64,000 bases of DNA from Flavobacterium degerlachei (GCF_900106645.1 NZ_FNMV01000012.1:1-64000), one strand, 5' to 3'. Positions 9,260 through 18,571 are shown, numbered from the stretch's first letter. Numbers and translations: made by a program. Notes: generated by a model not told the origin, from the letters alone.

Positions 9260-9292
9260 AAAAAACGGCATTTTATTAAAATGCCGTTTTTT
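9260..9292. terminator. Bidirectional terminator between response regulator and thiL
   Basis: CGGCATTTTA (9266-9275) pairs with TAAAATGCCG (9277-9286), extended by A and T runs on the two sides. It serves convergent genes. Confidence 0.88.
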
Positions 9293-9295
9293 GTT

Positions 9296-10342
9296 TTATT
9301 CAGTTATGGAATCCCAGCCACGTGCTTTTAAAGGAATTTTAGTGTTTGCTCTAGTCACTAAATGGATACCTTCACTTTCTTGAGTCATATGCCCAATAAT
9401 GGAAAAATTAGGGTTTGCTTTTATCTTATCAAAATCTTCCATGGCAATGGTGAAAAGTAATTCGTAATCTTCTCCTCCATTTATGGCTACTGTAGTAGAA
9501 TCAATATCAAATTCCTCACATACACTTATTAATTGAGGATCTAATGGTAATTTGTCTTCGTATAAATTACATCCTACATTCGATTGCTTACACAAATGCA
9601 TAATTTCAGAAGATAATCCATCTGAAATGTCAATCATTGAAGTTGGTTTTATTTCCAAAGCATGAAATAAAGTACGGACATCTTTTCTCGCTTCAGGTTT
9701 TAGTTGACGCTCGATTAAGTAAGTGTAAGCATCTAAATCCGGTTGCGAATTTGGATTTACCTGAAACACTTGTTTTTCGCGTTCTAAAACTTGTAGTCCC
9801 ATGTATGCAGCGCCTATGTCACCAGTTACTACTAATAAATCAGTTTGTTTAGCGCCATTTCTATATACAATTTCATCTTCGTCAGCCTCACCAATAGCAG
9901 TAATGCTAATGATTAGACCTTTTTGAGAAGATGTGGTGTCACCACCAATAACATCAACGTTATATTCTTTAGCGGCATGGTTAATTCCAGCAAAAAGTTC
10001 ATCTAAAGCTTCTAATGGGAAGCGATTTGAAACTGCAATTGAAACTGTGATTTGAGTTGCCTTAGCGTTCATTGCACAAATATCAGAGATATTAGTGGTT
10101 ACCGCTTTGTATCCTAGGTGCTTCAAAGGCATGTAAGCCAAATCAAAATGCACTCCTTCAATCAATAAATCAGTAGAAATGACTGCTTTTTTATCCTTAA
10201 AATCAAGAACGGCAGCATCATCACCAATTCCTTTCAAGGTAGAAGCCTGATTGATTTTGAAATTTTTTGTCAAATGGTCTATCAATCCAAATTCTCCTAA
10301 TTGAGCTATACTTGTACGTTGTGGGTTTTTATCTTCAATCAT
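9296..10342 (-). CDS. thiL: Thiamine-monophosphate kinase
   Basis: The 348-residue protein phosphorylates thiamine monophosphate to thiamine diphosphate using ATP, the last step of cofactor synthesis. The AIR-synthase-like fold is shown by the GIGDDAAVL segment near residue 40, GGDTTSS near 138, and ISDGLSSEIMHL and NGGEDYELLF in the C-terminal half. Length is normal for the family. No TPP riboswitch or other thiamine gene is next to it. It is convergent with the two-component operon. Confidence 0.95.
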   Translation of the reverse strand: MIEDKNPQRTSIAQLGEFGLIDHLTKNFKINQASTLKGIGDDAAVLDFKDKKAVISTDLLIEGVHFDLAYMPLKHLGYKAVTTNISDICAMNAKATQITVSIAVSNRFPLEALDELFAGINHAAKEYNVDVIGGDTTSSQKGLIISITAIGEADEDEIVYRNGAKQTDLLVVTGDIGAAYMGLQVLEREKQVFQVNPNSQPDLDAYTYLIERQLKPEARKDVRTLFHALEIKPTSMIDISDGLSSEIMHLCKQSNVGCNLYEDKLPLDPQLISVCEEFDIDSTTVAINGGEDYELLFTIAMEDFDKIKANPNFSIIGHMTQESEGIHLVTRANTKIPLKARGWDSITE

Positions 10343-10512
10343 ATTTTTAAGTTTGTTTTTCTGTACAGGATTTTAAAATAGTTCAGAGTTGCAAAGGTAC
10401 AAAGGTTTTGTCTAATTAAATCTGGATTCGCGATCTGAAAGGAAGTAGTTGGGCAGTGTTAGACGAGATTTAAATATTTTTTCGCATCTTTAGAGTAGTA
10501 AAATCAAACAAA

Positions 10513-11445
10513 ATGAAATCATTTGATATAGTTACCCTAACTGTAAATCCAGCCCTAGATAAAAGTGCTCATTTTTCTGGACTAGTGCCAGAGCAGAAGA
10601 TTAGATGTGAAGCTCCCTTATATGATGCAGGAGGAGGAGGTATAAATGTTTCTAAAGCAATATCTCGTTTAGAAGGCAGTTCTTTGGCAGTAATGGCTTC
10701 TGGTGGACCTTCAGGCGAAATGATAAAAGAAATTTTAAATAAGGAATCAATTTCATTTCAAAGTATTGAAACTAAAAATTGGACTAGAGAAAGTTTTGTA
10801 GCCGTTGATGATAATACCAATTCCCAATACCGTTTTAATTTCCCAGGAACTTCAGTTACTGACGCTGAAAAGAATGAAATTATTAAAACTATTGAAGGTC
10901 TTGATTCGGAATTTATTGTTTTAAGTGGAAGTTTAAGAGAAGGTTTACCTGTTGATTTTTATCAAGAGATTGCTAAAATTGCAAAAAAATATAATTCAAA
11001 GCTGATAGTTGATACTTCAGGTGAGGGATTGAAAAAAGTATTGGAAACTGGGGTCTATCTCATTAAACCCAATGTGGGTGAATTAGCCAAGTTAATTGGT
11101 GTCGAACGTCTCGAGATGGAGGAAGTCAATGATGCTGCTAAGCAAATTATTACAAATGGCGGAGCCGTAATTGTAGTCGTTTCCCTAGGTCCTCAAGGTG
11201 CAGTTTTAGTCACTAAAGATTCGTATGATTATGTACCTGCACCAAATGTTGCTAAAAAAAGTACTGTAGGTGCCGGAGATAGTATGGTAGGAGGAATGGT
11301 TTGGGCTCTTTCGCAAAATAAAAGCCTGAAAGAAGTAATCCGTTGGGGAGTTGCTTGTGGTTCAGCGGCAACAATGAATGAAGGAACGCAATTATTTAAG
11401 TTGGAAGATGCGAAACGTTTGTATGAATGGTTGAAGGATAAATAG
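10513..11445 (+). CDS. pfkB: 6-phosphofructokinase, PfkB (ribokinase) family
   Basis: The 310-residue protein has the ribokinase-family signatures. GGGGINVSKAI (37-47) binds sugar, and STVGAGDSMVGGM near residue 250 forms the anion hole with the catalytic Asp. The pattern TLTVNPALDKS, the ETKNWTRESF segment and VVSLGPQGA are close to Escherichia coli Pfk-2, which favours fructose-6-phosphate over fructose-1-phosphate or tagatose-6-phosphate as substrate. No PTS gene is adjacent, in keeping with the 6-kinase call. The gene is monocistronic and is followed by repeat DNA. Confidence 0.85.
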   Translation: MKSFDIVTLTVNPALDKSAHFSGLVPEQKIRCEAPLYDAGGGGINVSKAISRLEGSSLAVMASGGPSGEMIKEILNKESISFQSIETKNWTRESFVAVDDNTNSQYRFNFPGTSVTDAEKNEIIKTIEGLDSEFIVLSGSLREGLPVDFYQEIAKIAKKYNSKLIVDTSGEGLKKVLETGVYLIKPNVGELAKLIGVERLEMEEVNDAAKQIITNGGAVIVVVSLGPQGAVLVTKDSYDYVPAPNVAKKSTVGAGDSMVGGMVWALSQNKSLKEVIRWGVACGSAATMNEGTQLFKLEDAKRLYEWLKDK

Positions 11446-11469
11446 GTTTTTTTGAAGGTTCAGAGGTGC

Positions 11470-11548
11470 AAAGATTCAGAGACGCATAATGTTGAAACAC
11501 GCAATGTAGAGACGTACAATGTAGAGACGCACTGCAGTGCCTCTCTAC
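11470..11548. repeat. 15-bp degenerate units ending in a CTGCAG-centred palindrome
   Basis: Successive units of about 15 bases of the form GTAGAGACGYACAAT end in GTAGAGACGCACTGC (11521-11535), which pairs with the following 13 bases with one mismatch. A second copy of the palindrome lies at 16638-16665. Such units are, to my knowledge, common in Flavobacterium spacers. Confidence 0.7.
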
Positions 11549-11560
11549 CAATAAACACCA

Positions 11561-11597
11561 TAAAAAAACCTGACAATTTTTACATCATCAGGGTTCA
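11561..11597 (-). terminator. Likely terminator of lepA
   Basis: On the minus strand AACCCTGA and TCAGG-TT pair around a 17-base loop and are followed by seven T residues (complement of 11562-11568). The large loop makes it a weaker case than the other hairpins. Confidence 0.5.
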
Positions 11598-11666
11598 TTT
11601 ATAATTTAAAATTCAGAATTTAAAATAATTTTAACCGTTCAATTACATTATCAGGGTTAAGTCTAT

Positions 11667-11694
11667 ATTCTATTCTCTTTATTCTTTTTTTCTA
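11667..11694. repeat. ATTCTATTCTCTTTATTC repeat, copy 1
   Basis: This stretch matches 31033-31059 almost base for base, and resembles the reverse complement of 39860-39880. Copies 1 and 2 both lie just after minus-strand genes. Confidence 0.6.
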
Positions 11695-11702
11695 AAAAAT
11701 AT

Positions 11703-13499
11703 TTAATCATTCAATTTCAAAACAGCCATAAACGCTTCTTGTGGAATTTCAACATTTCCAACCAATCTCATACGTTTTTTACCTTTTTTCTGTTTCTCCA
11801 ATAATTTACGTTTTCTAGAAATATCTCCACCATAACATTTGGCAGTAACATCTTTACGTAAGGCTTTAATGGTTTCACGTGAAATTACTTTCACACCAAT
11901 TGCGGCTTGAACAGGAATATCAAATTGTTGACGCGGAATCAATTCCTTTAACTTCTCACACATTTTTTTACCAATAGAATAGGCATTGTCAACGTGCATC
12001 AATGAAGATAAAGCATCTACAATAGTTGCATTCAATAAAATATCTACTTTAACCAAATTAGAAGTTCTCATTCCAATAGGTGTGTAATCAAAAGAAGCAT
12101 ATCCTTTAGAAACCGTTTTCAAACGATCATAAAAGTCAAATACAATCTCTGCTAGTGGCATGTCAAAAGTCAACTCTACTCTTTCTGTAGTCAAATACGT
12201 TTGATTGGTAATTAAGCCACGTTTTTCAATACACAATGACATTACATTTCCAACATAATCAGCTTTAGTAATGATTGTAGCTTTGATAAAAGGCTCTTCA
12301 ACGTGGTCTAAGCGAGATGGCTCAGGCAAGTCAGAAGGGTTATTTACAATAAGTGCTGTTGTTGGATCTTTTTTGGTAAATGCATGGTAAGAAACGTTAG
12401 GTACCGTAGTGATTACCGTCATGTTAAACTCACGCTCTAGACGTTCTTGGATAATCTCCATGTGCAACATTCCTAAGAATCCACAACGGAAACCAAATCC
12501 TAATGCAGCAGAGCTTTCCGGTAAAAATACAAGTGAAGCATCGTTCAATTGTAGTTTTTCCATCGAGTTTCTCAACTCCTCATAATCTTCGGTATCTACA
12601 GGATAAATACCAGCAAAAACCATCGGTTTTACATCCTCAAAACCTGTAATTATATTTGTTGTTGGATTTTTTGCATCCGTCAACGTATCTCCTACTTTTA
12701 CTTCTTTAGCTTCTTTGATTCCTGAAATTAAGTATCCAACATCACCTGCTGAAATCACTTGTTTCGGAACTTGGTTTAATTTTAATGTACCAATTTCATC
12801 TGCAAAATATTCATTGCCTGTAGCCATGAATTTAATCTTTTGACCTTTTTTTATTTGCCCGTTTTTTACACGGAAAATAACTTCAATTCCACGAAAAGGA
12901 TTGTAGTGAGAGTCAAAAATCAATGCTTGCAATGGCTCATCAACATTCCCTGATGGCGGTGGAATTTTTTCGATAATGGCAGCCAAAATATTTTCGACAC
13001 CAAAACCAGTTTTTCCAGAAGCATGAATAATATCTTCCAGTTTACATCCCAGTAAATCAATAATGTCGTCACTTACCTCTTCTGGGTTCGCACTTGGTAA
13101 ATCTACTTTATTCAGAACCGGAATAATTTCCAAGTCATTTTCTAAAGCCAAATATAAATTTGAGATCGTTTGTGCTTGTATACTTTGTGCAGCATCAACA
13201 ATCAAAAGTGCTCCTTCACAGGCCGCAATCGATCGAGAAACTTCATAAGAAAAATCAACATGACCAGGAGTATCAATCAAGTTCAAGATGTATTCTTGGC
13301 CTTTATACGTATATTCCATTTGGATGGCGTGACTTTTAATGGTAATTCCACGTTCGCGTTCCAAGTCCATGTTGTCAAGCAATTGCGCTTTTTCTTGACG
13401 AGCGGTTACCGTTTGTGTAGCACCAAGTAAACGGTCAGCAAGTGTGCTTTTTCCGTGATCAATATGTGCAATAATGCAAAAATTCCTTATCTGTTTCAT
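11703..13499 (-). CDS. lepA: Elongation factor 4 (LepA), ribosome-associated GTPase
   Basis: The 598-residue GTPase is normal length. It has the P loop [15 protein letters not shown] at 11-25, the switch segment [17 protein letters not shown] and NKVDLP. The LepA-specific C-terminal domain ends near [11 protein letters not shown]. LepA acts on the ribosome during initiation and elongation, and its loss is usually tolerated. The gene is a single transcription unit facing pfkB. A hairpin repeat element lies within its upstream region. Confidence 0.97.
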   Translation of the reverse strand: MKQIRNFCIIAHIDHGKSTLADRLLGATQTVTARQEKAQLLDNMDLERERGITIKSHAIQMEYTYKGQEYILNLIDTPGHVDFSYEVSRSIAACEGALLIVDAAQSIQAQTISNLYLALENDLEIIPVLNKVDLPSANPEEVSDDIIDLLGCKLEDIIHASGKTGFGVENILAAIIEKIPPPSGNVDEPLQALIFDSHYNPFRGIEVIFRVKNGQIKKGQKIKFMATGNEYFADEIGTLKLNQVPKQVISAGDVGYLISGIKEAKEVKVGDTLTDAKNPTTNIITGFEDVKPMVFAGIYPVDTEDYEELRNSMEKLQLNDASLVFLPESSAALGFGFRCGFLGMLHMEIIQERLEREFNMTVITTVPNVSYHAFTKKDPTTALIVNNPSDLPEPSRLDHVEEPFIKATIITKADYVGNVMSLCIEKRGLITNQTYLTTERVELTFDMPLAEIVFDFYDRLKTVSKGYASFDYTPIGMRTSNLVKVDILLNATIVDALSSLMHVDNAYSIGKKMCEKLKELIPRQQFDIPVQAAIGVKVISRETIKALRKDVTAKCYGGDISRKRKLLEKQKKGKKRMRLVGNVEIPQEAFMAVLKLND

Positions 13500-13848
13500 C
13501 TTCTATTTATGTCAAATTTTTTTAGGGCGTGACCACAAGGGTCGGGTTATTCGTTACAATCTTTTCCTTTTTAAAAGAAAAAAGGAAAAGGATTTTCACT
13601 GCTACCCCTCACGCGAAAACGTCGAACAACGACAATTAATCTGCAAATATAATTCAAAGTTAATCAGCATCAAAGGAGGTATATGATATAATGAATAATG
13701 TGTTTTTTTATTTTTAATTTAGTTAAAATTATATGTTTTTACTTTTATGTTTTTTACATGTAATAATAAATAAAAGCATGAGAAAAATAAAATTCCAAAA
13801 GAAAGAAATTTGTGTTTAGTGGAAAACGTGGAGATCGTAATTAAAAAG
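13500..13848. other. Spacer upstream of lepA holding one hairpin repeat
   Basis: This 349-base region has hairpin-repeat copy A (13525-13615) and AT-rich spacer. I see no gene. Confidence 0.5.
13525..13615 (+). repeat. Interspersed hairpin element, copy A
   Basis: The outer parts read GGGCGTGACC, GTCGGGTTATTCGTTACAAT, and on the right GGATTTTCACTGCTACCCCTCACGCG. The centre is a hairpin, CTTTTCCTTTTT pairing with AAAAAAGGAAAAG. Related copies with other stem sequences are at 18424, 30826 and 39748. Confidence 0.75.
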
Positions 13849-14258
13849 TTATGCATTCTTTATGTTTTTATTTGCACCAAAAAAAGTCATCAAGACATAA
13901 CCCAAAAGGCCGAAGGTGACTGCCATGATTGTAGCCATTAAAAAACTGCCCAGAATATATTGGCCAATATTGTTGTTGATAAGTAAAAGTAATCGATTTA
14001 TCCAAAAAGGACGGGCTGTCAGAATGAATAAATTCACCTCCTAATCTCAATGATCCATATATTATGAAAGGAATCATCGGCGGAAAGCTAATGTTTGAAA
14101 AGGTAAACGAGATGGCCTTATTTAGTTTCAACACAACTGCTAAAAACAAGACCGTAATTGTCTGAAATCCTCAAAATGGAGAAATTCCTATAAAAATTCC
14201 TAAAGCAATAGAGAGTGATTTTTTAGATTGCTGTCATTCCCCTGCAAAATATTCTCGG
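13849..14258 (-). pseudogene. Decayed DUF2062 membrane domain of the adjoining glycosyltransferase
   Basis: Read on the minus strand from the glycosyltransferase end, recognisable DUF2062 sequence is spread over three frames. KKGIKKFLTENILQGNDSN is followed by a shift to KKSLSIALGIFIGISPF, then a TGA where the family has Trp, then GFQTITVLFLAVVLKLNKAIS and FSNISFPPMIPFIIYGSL. Another shift leads to GQYILGSFLMATIMAV and TFGLLGYVLMTFFG. At least three frameshifts and one nonsense codon are needed to explain this. The two short frames here should therefore not be read as separate genes. Confidence 0.8.
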
Positions 14259-15032
14259 TCAGGAATTTTTTAATTCCTTTTTTTGTAGACCACGGAAAAA
14301 GTTCCGTGGTTTTATATAAGCTAATGCAATAACAACGAAAACGGTATTCAAAATACCTATCCGTGTAAAATCTTTAAAAGGTCTAAAATGGGAAACCCTT
14401 TCCTTTGGATCATATAAAACCCCGATAGGCATGTTTACCACCTTAATGCCTTTCCAAGCGGAACGCACAATAACCTCAATTTCAAATTCAAATTTGTTGG
14501 TAAAATATTTTTTCGGTATTTGTCGTAACGGATATAGTCTGTAGCCTGACTGGGTGTCTTCCATTCGGGTTCCAGTTTCAAACCGAAACCAAAAATTAGA
14601 AAATTTATTGCCAAGACTACTTTTTTTAGGAACGCTTTTCTGCATCATGTCCCTGCTTCCTATAATCAACACATCTTCTTCCTTTTCCAGGAAATCGCTG
14701 AATTTCGGGATATCCGATGCAAAATGCTGTCCATCAGAATCTATCGTAATGGCGTAATTACAATTCAGTTCTAGTGCTTTTTTAAAGCCTGCTCGCAACG
14801 CCAACCCTTTTCCTCTGTTTTTGGAAAAATGGATCTGAACGTGCTGAGTATAATTTTCCAGAATCTGTGCTGTTTCATCAGTGGAACCATCATTAACAAT
14901 AATGATATTTGAAGTATAAAGTAAAACCGAATCTAAAACGCGCTTTAAAGTTTTGCCGTTATTATACGTGGGTATAATAACACAAACCTTCATTTGATTG
15001 ATTCTATCAATTTCAGACAAAACAACTTCCAT
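14259..15032 (-). CDS. Glycosyltransferase family 2 (lost its C-terminal DUF2062 domain)
   Basis: The 257-residue GT-A domain is intact: VIIPTYNNGKTLKRV, NDGSTDETA, the DSD metal motif in TIDSDGQH, and TQSGYRLYPL. A membrane-proximal segment runs near residue 230. In Flavobacterium the same protein usually continues for about 140 residues as DUF2062 and, as I recall, sits in the flexirubin (aryl polyene) pigment cluster. Here the tail is destroyed by frameshifts just after residue 250. The domain may still be translated, but the gene is probably a relic. The start could also be Met14 (MKVCVIIP). Confidence 0.75.
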   Translation of the reverse strand: MEVVLSEIDRINQMKVCVIIPTYNNGKTLKRVLDSVLLYTSNIIIVNDGSTDETAQILENYTQHVQIHFSKNRGKGLALRAGFKKALELNCNYAITIDSDGQHFASDIPKFSDFLEKEEDVLIIGSRDMMQKSVPKKSSLGNKFSNFWFRFETGTRMEDTQSGYRLYPLRQIPKKYFTNKFEFEIEVIVRSAWKGIKVVNMPIGVLYDPKERVSHFRPFKDFTRIGILNTVFVVIALAYIKPRNFFRGLQKKELKNS

Positions 15033-15171
15033 TTTACTGTTTTTTTTACTTTTTATACTAGATTAATACCCTTTCAACAAAAATATTGTTTTCTGAATCA
15101 AAACTAATGCTTATTTTTTCCTTTGCTCTCGAAGAAGGCACAATTTTGTGCTATTTCCCATTTATTTTTGA

Positions 15172-15447
15172 TGCAAAAAGGACGTTATACTTAATTTCTC
15201 GTCTATTGAAAGCCATATTATTGAAATTTCCACTAACATTTTAAGAACAGAAGAGATTCTGATAAAAATTGCCGTTAAGGAACAATCAGATGCTTTTTTG
15301 CAACAGCTAAAAGACCATTTCAGAGCTAAGCTAAGAGTGAGTCCAAAAATTGAATTTACCACCAAAGAAATCCTGAATCCATTGATTTATAATCCGATGA
15401 GTAGAAAGCCAATTCACTTTTTTGATACTAGAAAAAGCACTTTTTAA
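15172..15447 (+). pseudogene. C-terminal remnant of a PaaK-like acyl/aryl-CoA ligase
   Basis: One frame is open for 91 codons (15172 to the TAA at 15445-15447), has no start codon and follows a stop. Its sequence, with SHIIEISTNILRTEEILIKI, DHFRAKLRVSPKIEF and NPMSRKPIHFFDTRKST, has the layout of the small C-terminal domain of phenylacetate-CoA-ligase-like AMP-forming enzymes. About 350 N-terminal residues are missing. It lies beside the decayed glycosyltransferase, on the opposite strand. Aryl polyene and flexirubin clusters contain both kinds of gene, so both may be scraps of one lost cluster. The minus-strand frame over it is a shadow. Confidence 0.5.
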
Positions 15448-15501
15448 AGTATAAAATCACGTTCAATTCCATACTTAGAGTATCTATTCGCTTAAATGTT
15501 G

Positions 15502-15509
15502 TAATTTTG
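15502..15509 (+). promoter_or_regulatory. Bacteroidota -7 box (TAATTTTG) of dusB
   Basis: TAATTTTG fits TAnnTTTG and lies 16 bases before the dusB ATG. The -33 element is not convincing. Confidence 0.45.
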
Positions 15510-15525
15510 CACAAAATTTAAGCAG

Positions 15526-16518
15526 ATGATTAAGATTGGCAACATTGAATTACCGGATTTCCCTTTACTTCTCGCTCCTATGGAGGACGTGAGCGACCCA
15601 CCTTACCGTAGGTTGTGTAAAATGCATGGTGCTGATATGATGTACTCTGAGTTTATTTCTTCTGAAGGATTGATTCGTGACGCTATTAAAAGCCGAATGA
15701 AATTAGATATATTCGATTACGAACGCCCAGTTGGAATTCAGATTTTTGGAGGAGATGAGGAAGCAATGGCTTTGTCTTCTAAAATTGTTTCTACTGTAAA
15801 CCCAGATATAATTGATATCAATTATGGTTGTCCGGTTAAGAAAGTCGTTTGTAAAGGCGCAGGTGCAGGAGTCTTAAAAGATGTGGACTTGATGATACGC
15901 TTGACGAAAGCCGTTATTGATAGTACGCATTTACCAGTAACGGTAAAAACGCGTTTGGGATGGGATGATAATTCGATCAATATTGATGAGGTTGCGGAAC
16001 GGTTGCAAGATATTGGTGTTGCTGCTTTGAGCATACACGCTAGAACTCGTGCTCAAATGTACAAAGGTCATTCTGACTGGTCACATATCGCCCGAGTAAA
16101 AAACAACCCTAGAATTACGATGCCTATTTTTGGTAACGGAGACATTGATAGTCCTGAAAAAGCATTACAATATAAAAACGAATATGGTATTGACGGAATC
16201 ATGATTGGTCGTGCCGCTATTGGATATCCTTGGATTTTTAACGAAATCAAACATTACTTCAAGACTGGAGAACATTTGGCTAAACCTACAGTTGTTGATC
16301 GAGTAGAAGCAGTGCGCAACCACTTGACTTGGGCAATGGAATGGAAAGGTGAAAGATTAGGAATTGTGGAAACGCGTCCGCACTATACTAATTATTTCAA
16401 AGGAATTCATTCTTTCAAACCTTTTAAACAAAAGTTGGTAACCTTAGATCGTCCAGAGGAATTGTTTGCGGCTTTAAATGAAATCGAACAGGCGTACGCT
16501 GGTTACGAGGTTGTATAA
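15526..16518 (+). CDS. dusB: tRNA-dihydrouridine synthase, DusB type
   Basis: The 330-residue flavoenzyme reduces uridines in the tRNA D arm with NADPH. The FMN-binding TIM barrel starts with LLAPMEDVSDPPYR. The catalytic cysteine is Cys102 in INYGCPVKKVVCKGAG, and VKTRLGWDD, IHARTRAQMY and GIMIGRAAIGYPW are further family landmarks. The C-terminal helical RNA-binding domain is present. The gene has its own promoter box and ends at a strong hairpin. Confidence 0.94.
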   Translation: MIKIGNIELPDFPLLLAPMEDVSDPPYRRLCKMHGADMMYSEFISSEGLIRDAIKSRMKLDIFDYERPVGIQIFGGDEEAMALSSKIVSTVNPDIIDINYGCPVKKVVCKGAGAGVLKDVDLMIRLTKAVIDSTHLPVTVKTRLGWDDNSINIDEVAERLQDIGVAALSIHARTRAQMYKGHSDWSHIARVKNNPRITMPIFGNGDIDSPEKALQYKNEYGIDGIMIGRAAIGYPWIFNEIKHYFKTGEHLAKPTVVDRVEAVRNHLTWAMEWKGERLGIVETRPHYTNYFKGIHSFKPFKQKLVTLDRPEELFAALNEIEQAYAGYEVV

Positions 16519-16563
16519 AAACAATAATTTATTATATATGTGATTTTTAATCATGTAATTTTC

Positions 16564-16599
16564 AAACCCGACAGGTTTTAAAAACCTGTCGGGTTTTTT
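16564..16599 (+). terminator. Terminator after dusB
   Basis: AAACCCGACAGGTTTT (16564-16579) pairs perfectly with 16581-16596 and is followed by T residues. Confidence 0.9.
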
Positions 16600-16637
16600 A
16601 TAATAAAACGATAGTGTTTTCAACGTAGAAACGCGCA

Positions 16638-16665
16638 GTAGAAACGCACTGCAGTGCGTCTCTAT
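16638..16665. repeat. CTGCAG-centred palindrome, second copy
   Basis: GAAACGCACTGCAGTGCGTCTC forms a near-perfect inverted repeat, matching the palindrome at 11521-11548 apart from two or three bases. It is preceded by a GTAGAAACGCGCA unit. Confidence 0.75.
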
Positions 16666-16758
16666 CATAGATACATTGCACAAATTAATTCGTGCAAATT
16701 AGTTGAATTCGTGTTTTGTTTTTTTAAATCTGAAATCGTTAATCCTCAATAGGGAATT

Positions 16759-17958
16759 TTATTCCAGCAATTTCTTACTCACTCTACTGCTTGCTATCAA
16801 TGAAGCAATAAAGCCAAGGATGACAATCGTTCCCATAACAATCAATACGTTTTCTAAGCTGAAAACAACAGGATAAGCTAGTGTTGGTGTGATCATAACT
16901 AGTTGAAAATGCTGCTGTAAGAGCACAATAGCAATTCCTAATGTCAGTCCGATAATCCCACCAAAAACACTCAATAGCGTTCCTTGAAGCATAAATATCT
17001 TTCTTAAATCCTTGATTTCAGTTCCTAGGTTAAAAAGCGTTTTAAGATTGCCTTTTTTGTCTAAAATCATCATAATCAACGCTCCAATTAAGTTGAAAAG
17101 GGCTACAACTATCACCAAAGTAAATATTAAATACACCGCAATATTTTCGGTATTCAACATTTTGTATAAGGATTCGTTGAGCTGTGCTCTGTTTTTTACT
17201 GTAATTTTATTTTTGAAAATGGTTTGCAGTTGGTCAATAATTGCATCTTCATCGGCTCCCGTTTTTTCTTTAAGTTCAATTCCTGAAATCTGATTGGTTT
17301 TGTATTCTAGTAATTCTTGGGCTAAACCTAAATCGGCGAAAACATATTTGGAGTCCAGATCTTCACTGATGGCGTAAATTCCTACTGGAAAAACATCACT
17401 TTTGTTAAATGCCTGTTCCGCATTTTCTACAGTGCCTTTTCCTGGTTTTGGAACCAGTACTTCTAGATTTTTATTAAAATCAAGCAAGCCCATCGAGAAT
17501 TTTTGAGCAATTCCGTAACCTACAACTACCTGGTAGCTGTCCGGCTCAAGCCATTGGCCGTTATAAAGTGTTTTTTTAATGGCATTGACGGTACTGAAAG
17601 TGGTGTCAACACCTTTCAAATACGTAACTTCCTGCTTGTCGTCAAAAACAAACAAAACGCGTTCCTCTATTATTTTAGAATATGATGCAACACCTTCAAT
17701 TTTATTTATTTCTGCTTCCTGTTCTGGAGAAACAAAAAATGATTTCCCTAAAGTGCTGCTTATTTTTAAGTCTGGATCAATATCATTCGAGAAGGAAAGA
17801 CTAAAAACTTTCAGACCGCTAAAAACCGAAAGCACCACAAACAAAGCCATTGCACCCACAATGATTCCCATACTCGCAATGCGATTAATGATATTTATGG
17901 CATTGTTTTTACTGTTACTTAGTATGTAACGTTTGGCTATGTAAAGGGAAAAATTCAA
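16759..17958 (-). CDS. ABC transporter permease of the LolC/LolE (MacB-FtsX) type
   Basis: The 399-residue inner-membrane protein has the lipoprotein-release permease layout. One N-terminal helix (about 22-45), a large periplasmic domain (about 50-265) and three C-terminal helices (about 275-300, 320-345 and 365-390) are visible. The start sequence SLYIAKRYILS is typical. The cognate LolD-type ATPase is not in the window. It starts two bases before the end of rbfA and so is the second gene of an rbfA operon, an arrangement common in Flavobacteria. The substrate is inferred to be lipoproteins. Confidence 0.85.
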   Translation of the reverse strand: MNFSLYIAKRYILSNSKNNAINIINRIASMGIIVGAMALFVVLSVFSGLKVFSLSFSNDIDPDLKISSTLGKSFFVSPEQEAEINKIEGVASYSKIIEERVLFVFDDKQEVTYLKGVDTTFSTVNAIKKTLYNGQWLEPDSYQVVVGYGIAQKFSMGLLDFNKNLEVLVPKPGKGTVENAEQAFNKSDVFPVGIYAISEDLDSKYVFADLGLAQELLEYKTNQISGIELKEKTGADEDAIIDQLQTIFKNKITVKNRAQLNESLYKMLNTENIAVYLIFTLVIVVALFNLIGALIMMILDKKGNLKTLFNLGTEIKDLRKIFMLQGTLLSVFGGIIGLTLGIAIVLLQQHFQLVMITPTLAYPVVFSLENVLIVMGTIVILGFIASLIASSRVSKKLLE

Positions 17959-17959
17959 A

Positions 17960-18352
17960 TTATATCAGCTTGCGTTTATCTAAAAGATCCCTGTTTTCAA
18001 TTGGGTTGTCTCTGTTTGATAAGGCATTGTCAATTTTTTCAATGTAATCCAAAGAGTCATCAATAAAGAAAACCAAATTAGGTACTTTTCTCAATTGTAA
18101 ACGTACTCTTTGTGATAAATCGTGTTTTATTGTTTTAGCATTTGACTTAACAGCCTCTAAAATCTCTTTTGCTTTGTCTTGGGGAAAAACGCTTAAATAA
18201 ACTGTAGCCACTGATAAATCTGTTGTTACAGTAACCTTGGATACCGAAATAATTAAATTACTTACTCCGTTTTTTCTCACTTCACCTTGTAGAATGTCTA
18301 CCAAATCTTTTTGGATAACCCCACCTATTTTTTTCTGTCTATTTGTTTCCAT
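17960..18352 (-). CDS. rbfA: 30S ribosome-binding factor A
   Basis: The 130-residue KH-fold protein helps mature the 5' end of 16S rRNA and is needed for growth in the cold. The motif ETNRQKKIGGVIQKDLVDIL at the start, VSVSK-like VTVTTDLSVATVYLSVF and LRKVPNLVFFIDDSLDY mark the family. Length is normal. It is the first gene of a two-gene operon with the LolC/E-type permease, separated by one base. Confidence 0.93.
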   Translation of the reverse strand: METNRQKKIGGVIQKDLVDILQGEVRKNGVSNLIISVSKVTVTTDLSVATVYLSVFPQDKAKEILEAVKSNAKTIKHDLSQRVRLQLRKVPNLVFFIDDSLDYIEKIDNALSNRDNPIENRDLLDKRKLI

Positions 18353-18423
18353 AGTGCAAAAATACTACTTTTAAACATTAAACAAACAAATTTTAAAAAC
18401 TAGCTAGTAATAGTTGTGTTTTT

Positions 18424-18510
18424 AGGAGCTTTTTCCTGCTGTACACTATATCTTTCCTGCCGAACCCCGTCAGTAAAGGATGCCGTTTCCATCAGGGCTA
18501 GGGCTTTTGG
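18424..18510 (+). repeat. Interspersed hairpin element, copy D (divergent)
   Basis: ATCTTTCCTGCCG and CAGTAAAGGAT surround a CCGAACCCCGT loop, with TTTCCATCAGGG to the right and TTTCCTGCTGTACA to the left. The ATCTTT...AAAGGAT core and the downstream TTTCC(AC)..ATC..GG match copies A-C, but the outer ends differ. Confidence 0.55.
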
Positions 18511-18532
18511 GAAATTAGGAAGTTGAGTTTAA

Positions 18533-18571
18533 ATCAGAAATCTAAAATCGTTAATCAGAAATCTAAAATCC
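18533..18571 (+). repeat. Tandem AATCAGAAATCTAAAATC units
   Basis: Two copies of AATCAGAAATCTAAAATC are separated by GTT. They are in frame with the downstream gene, which lengthens its open frame without being real coding sequence. Confidence 0.75.

Noticed and set aside
13849..14149. Two overlapping short frames after the glycosyltransferase as separate genes
   Set aside because: Together they spell one DUF2062 domain in different frames, so they are pieces of a pseudogene.
15162..15365. 67-residue minus-strand frame
   Set aside because: The plus strand of the same DNA encodes a recognisable CoA-ligase C-terminus. The minus frame has no family features.
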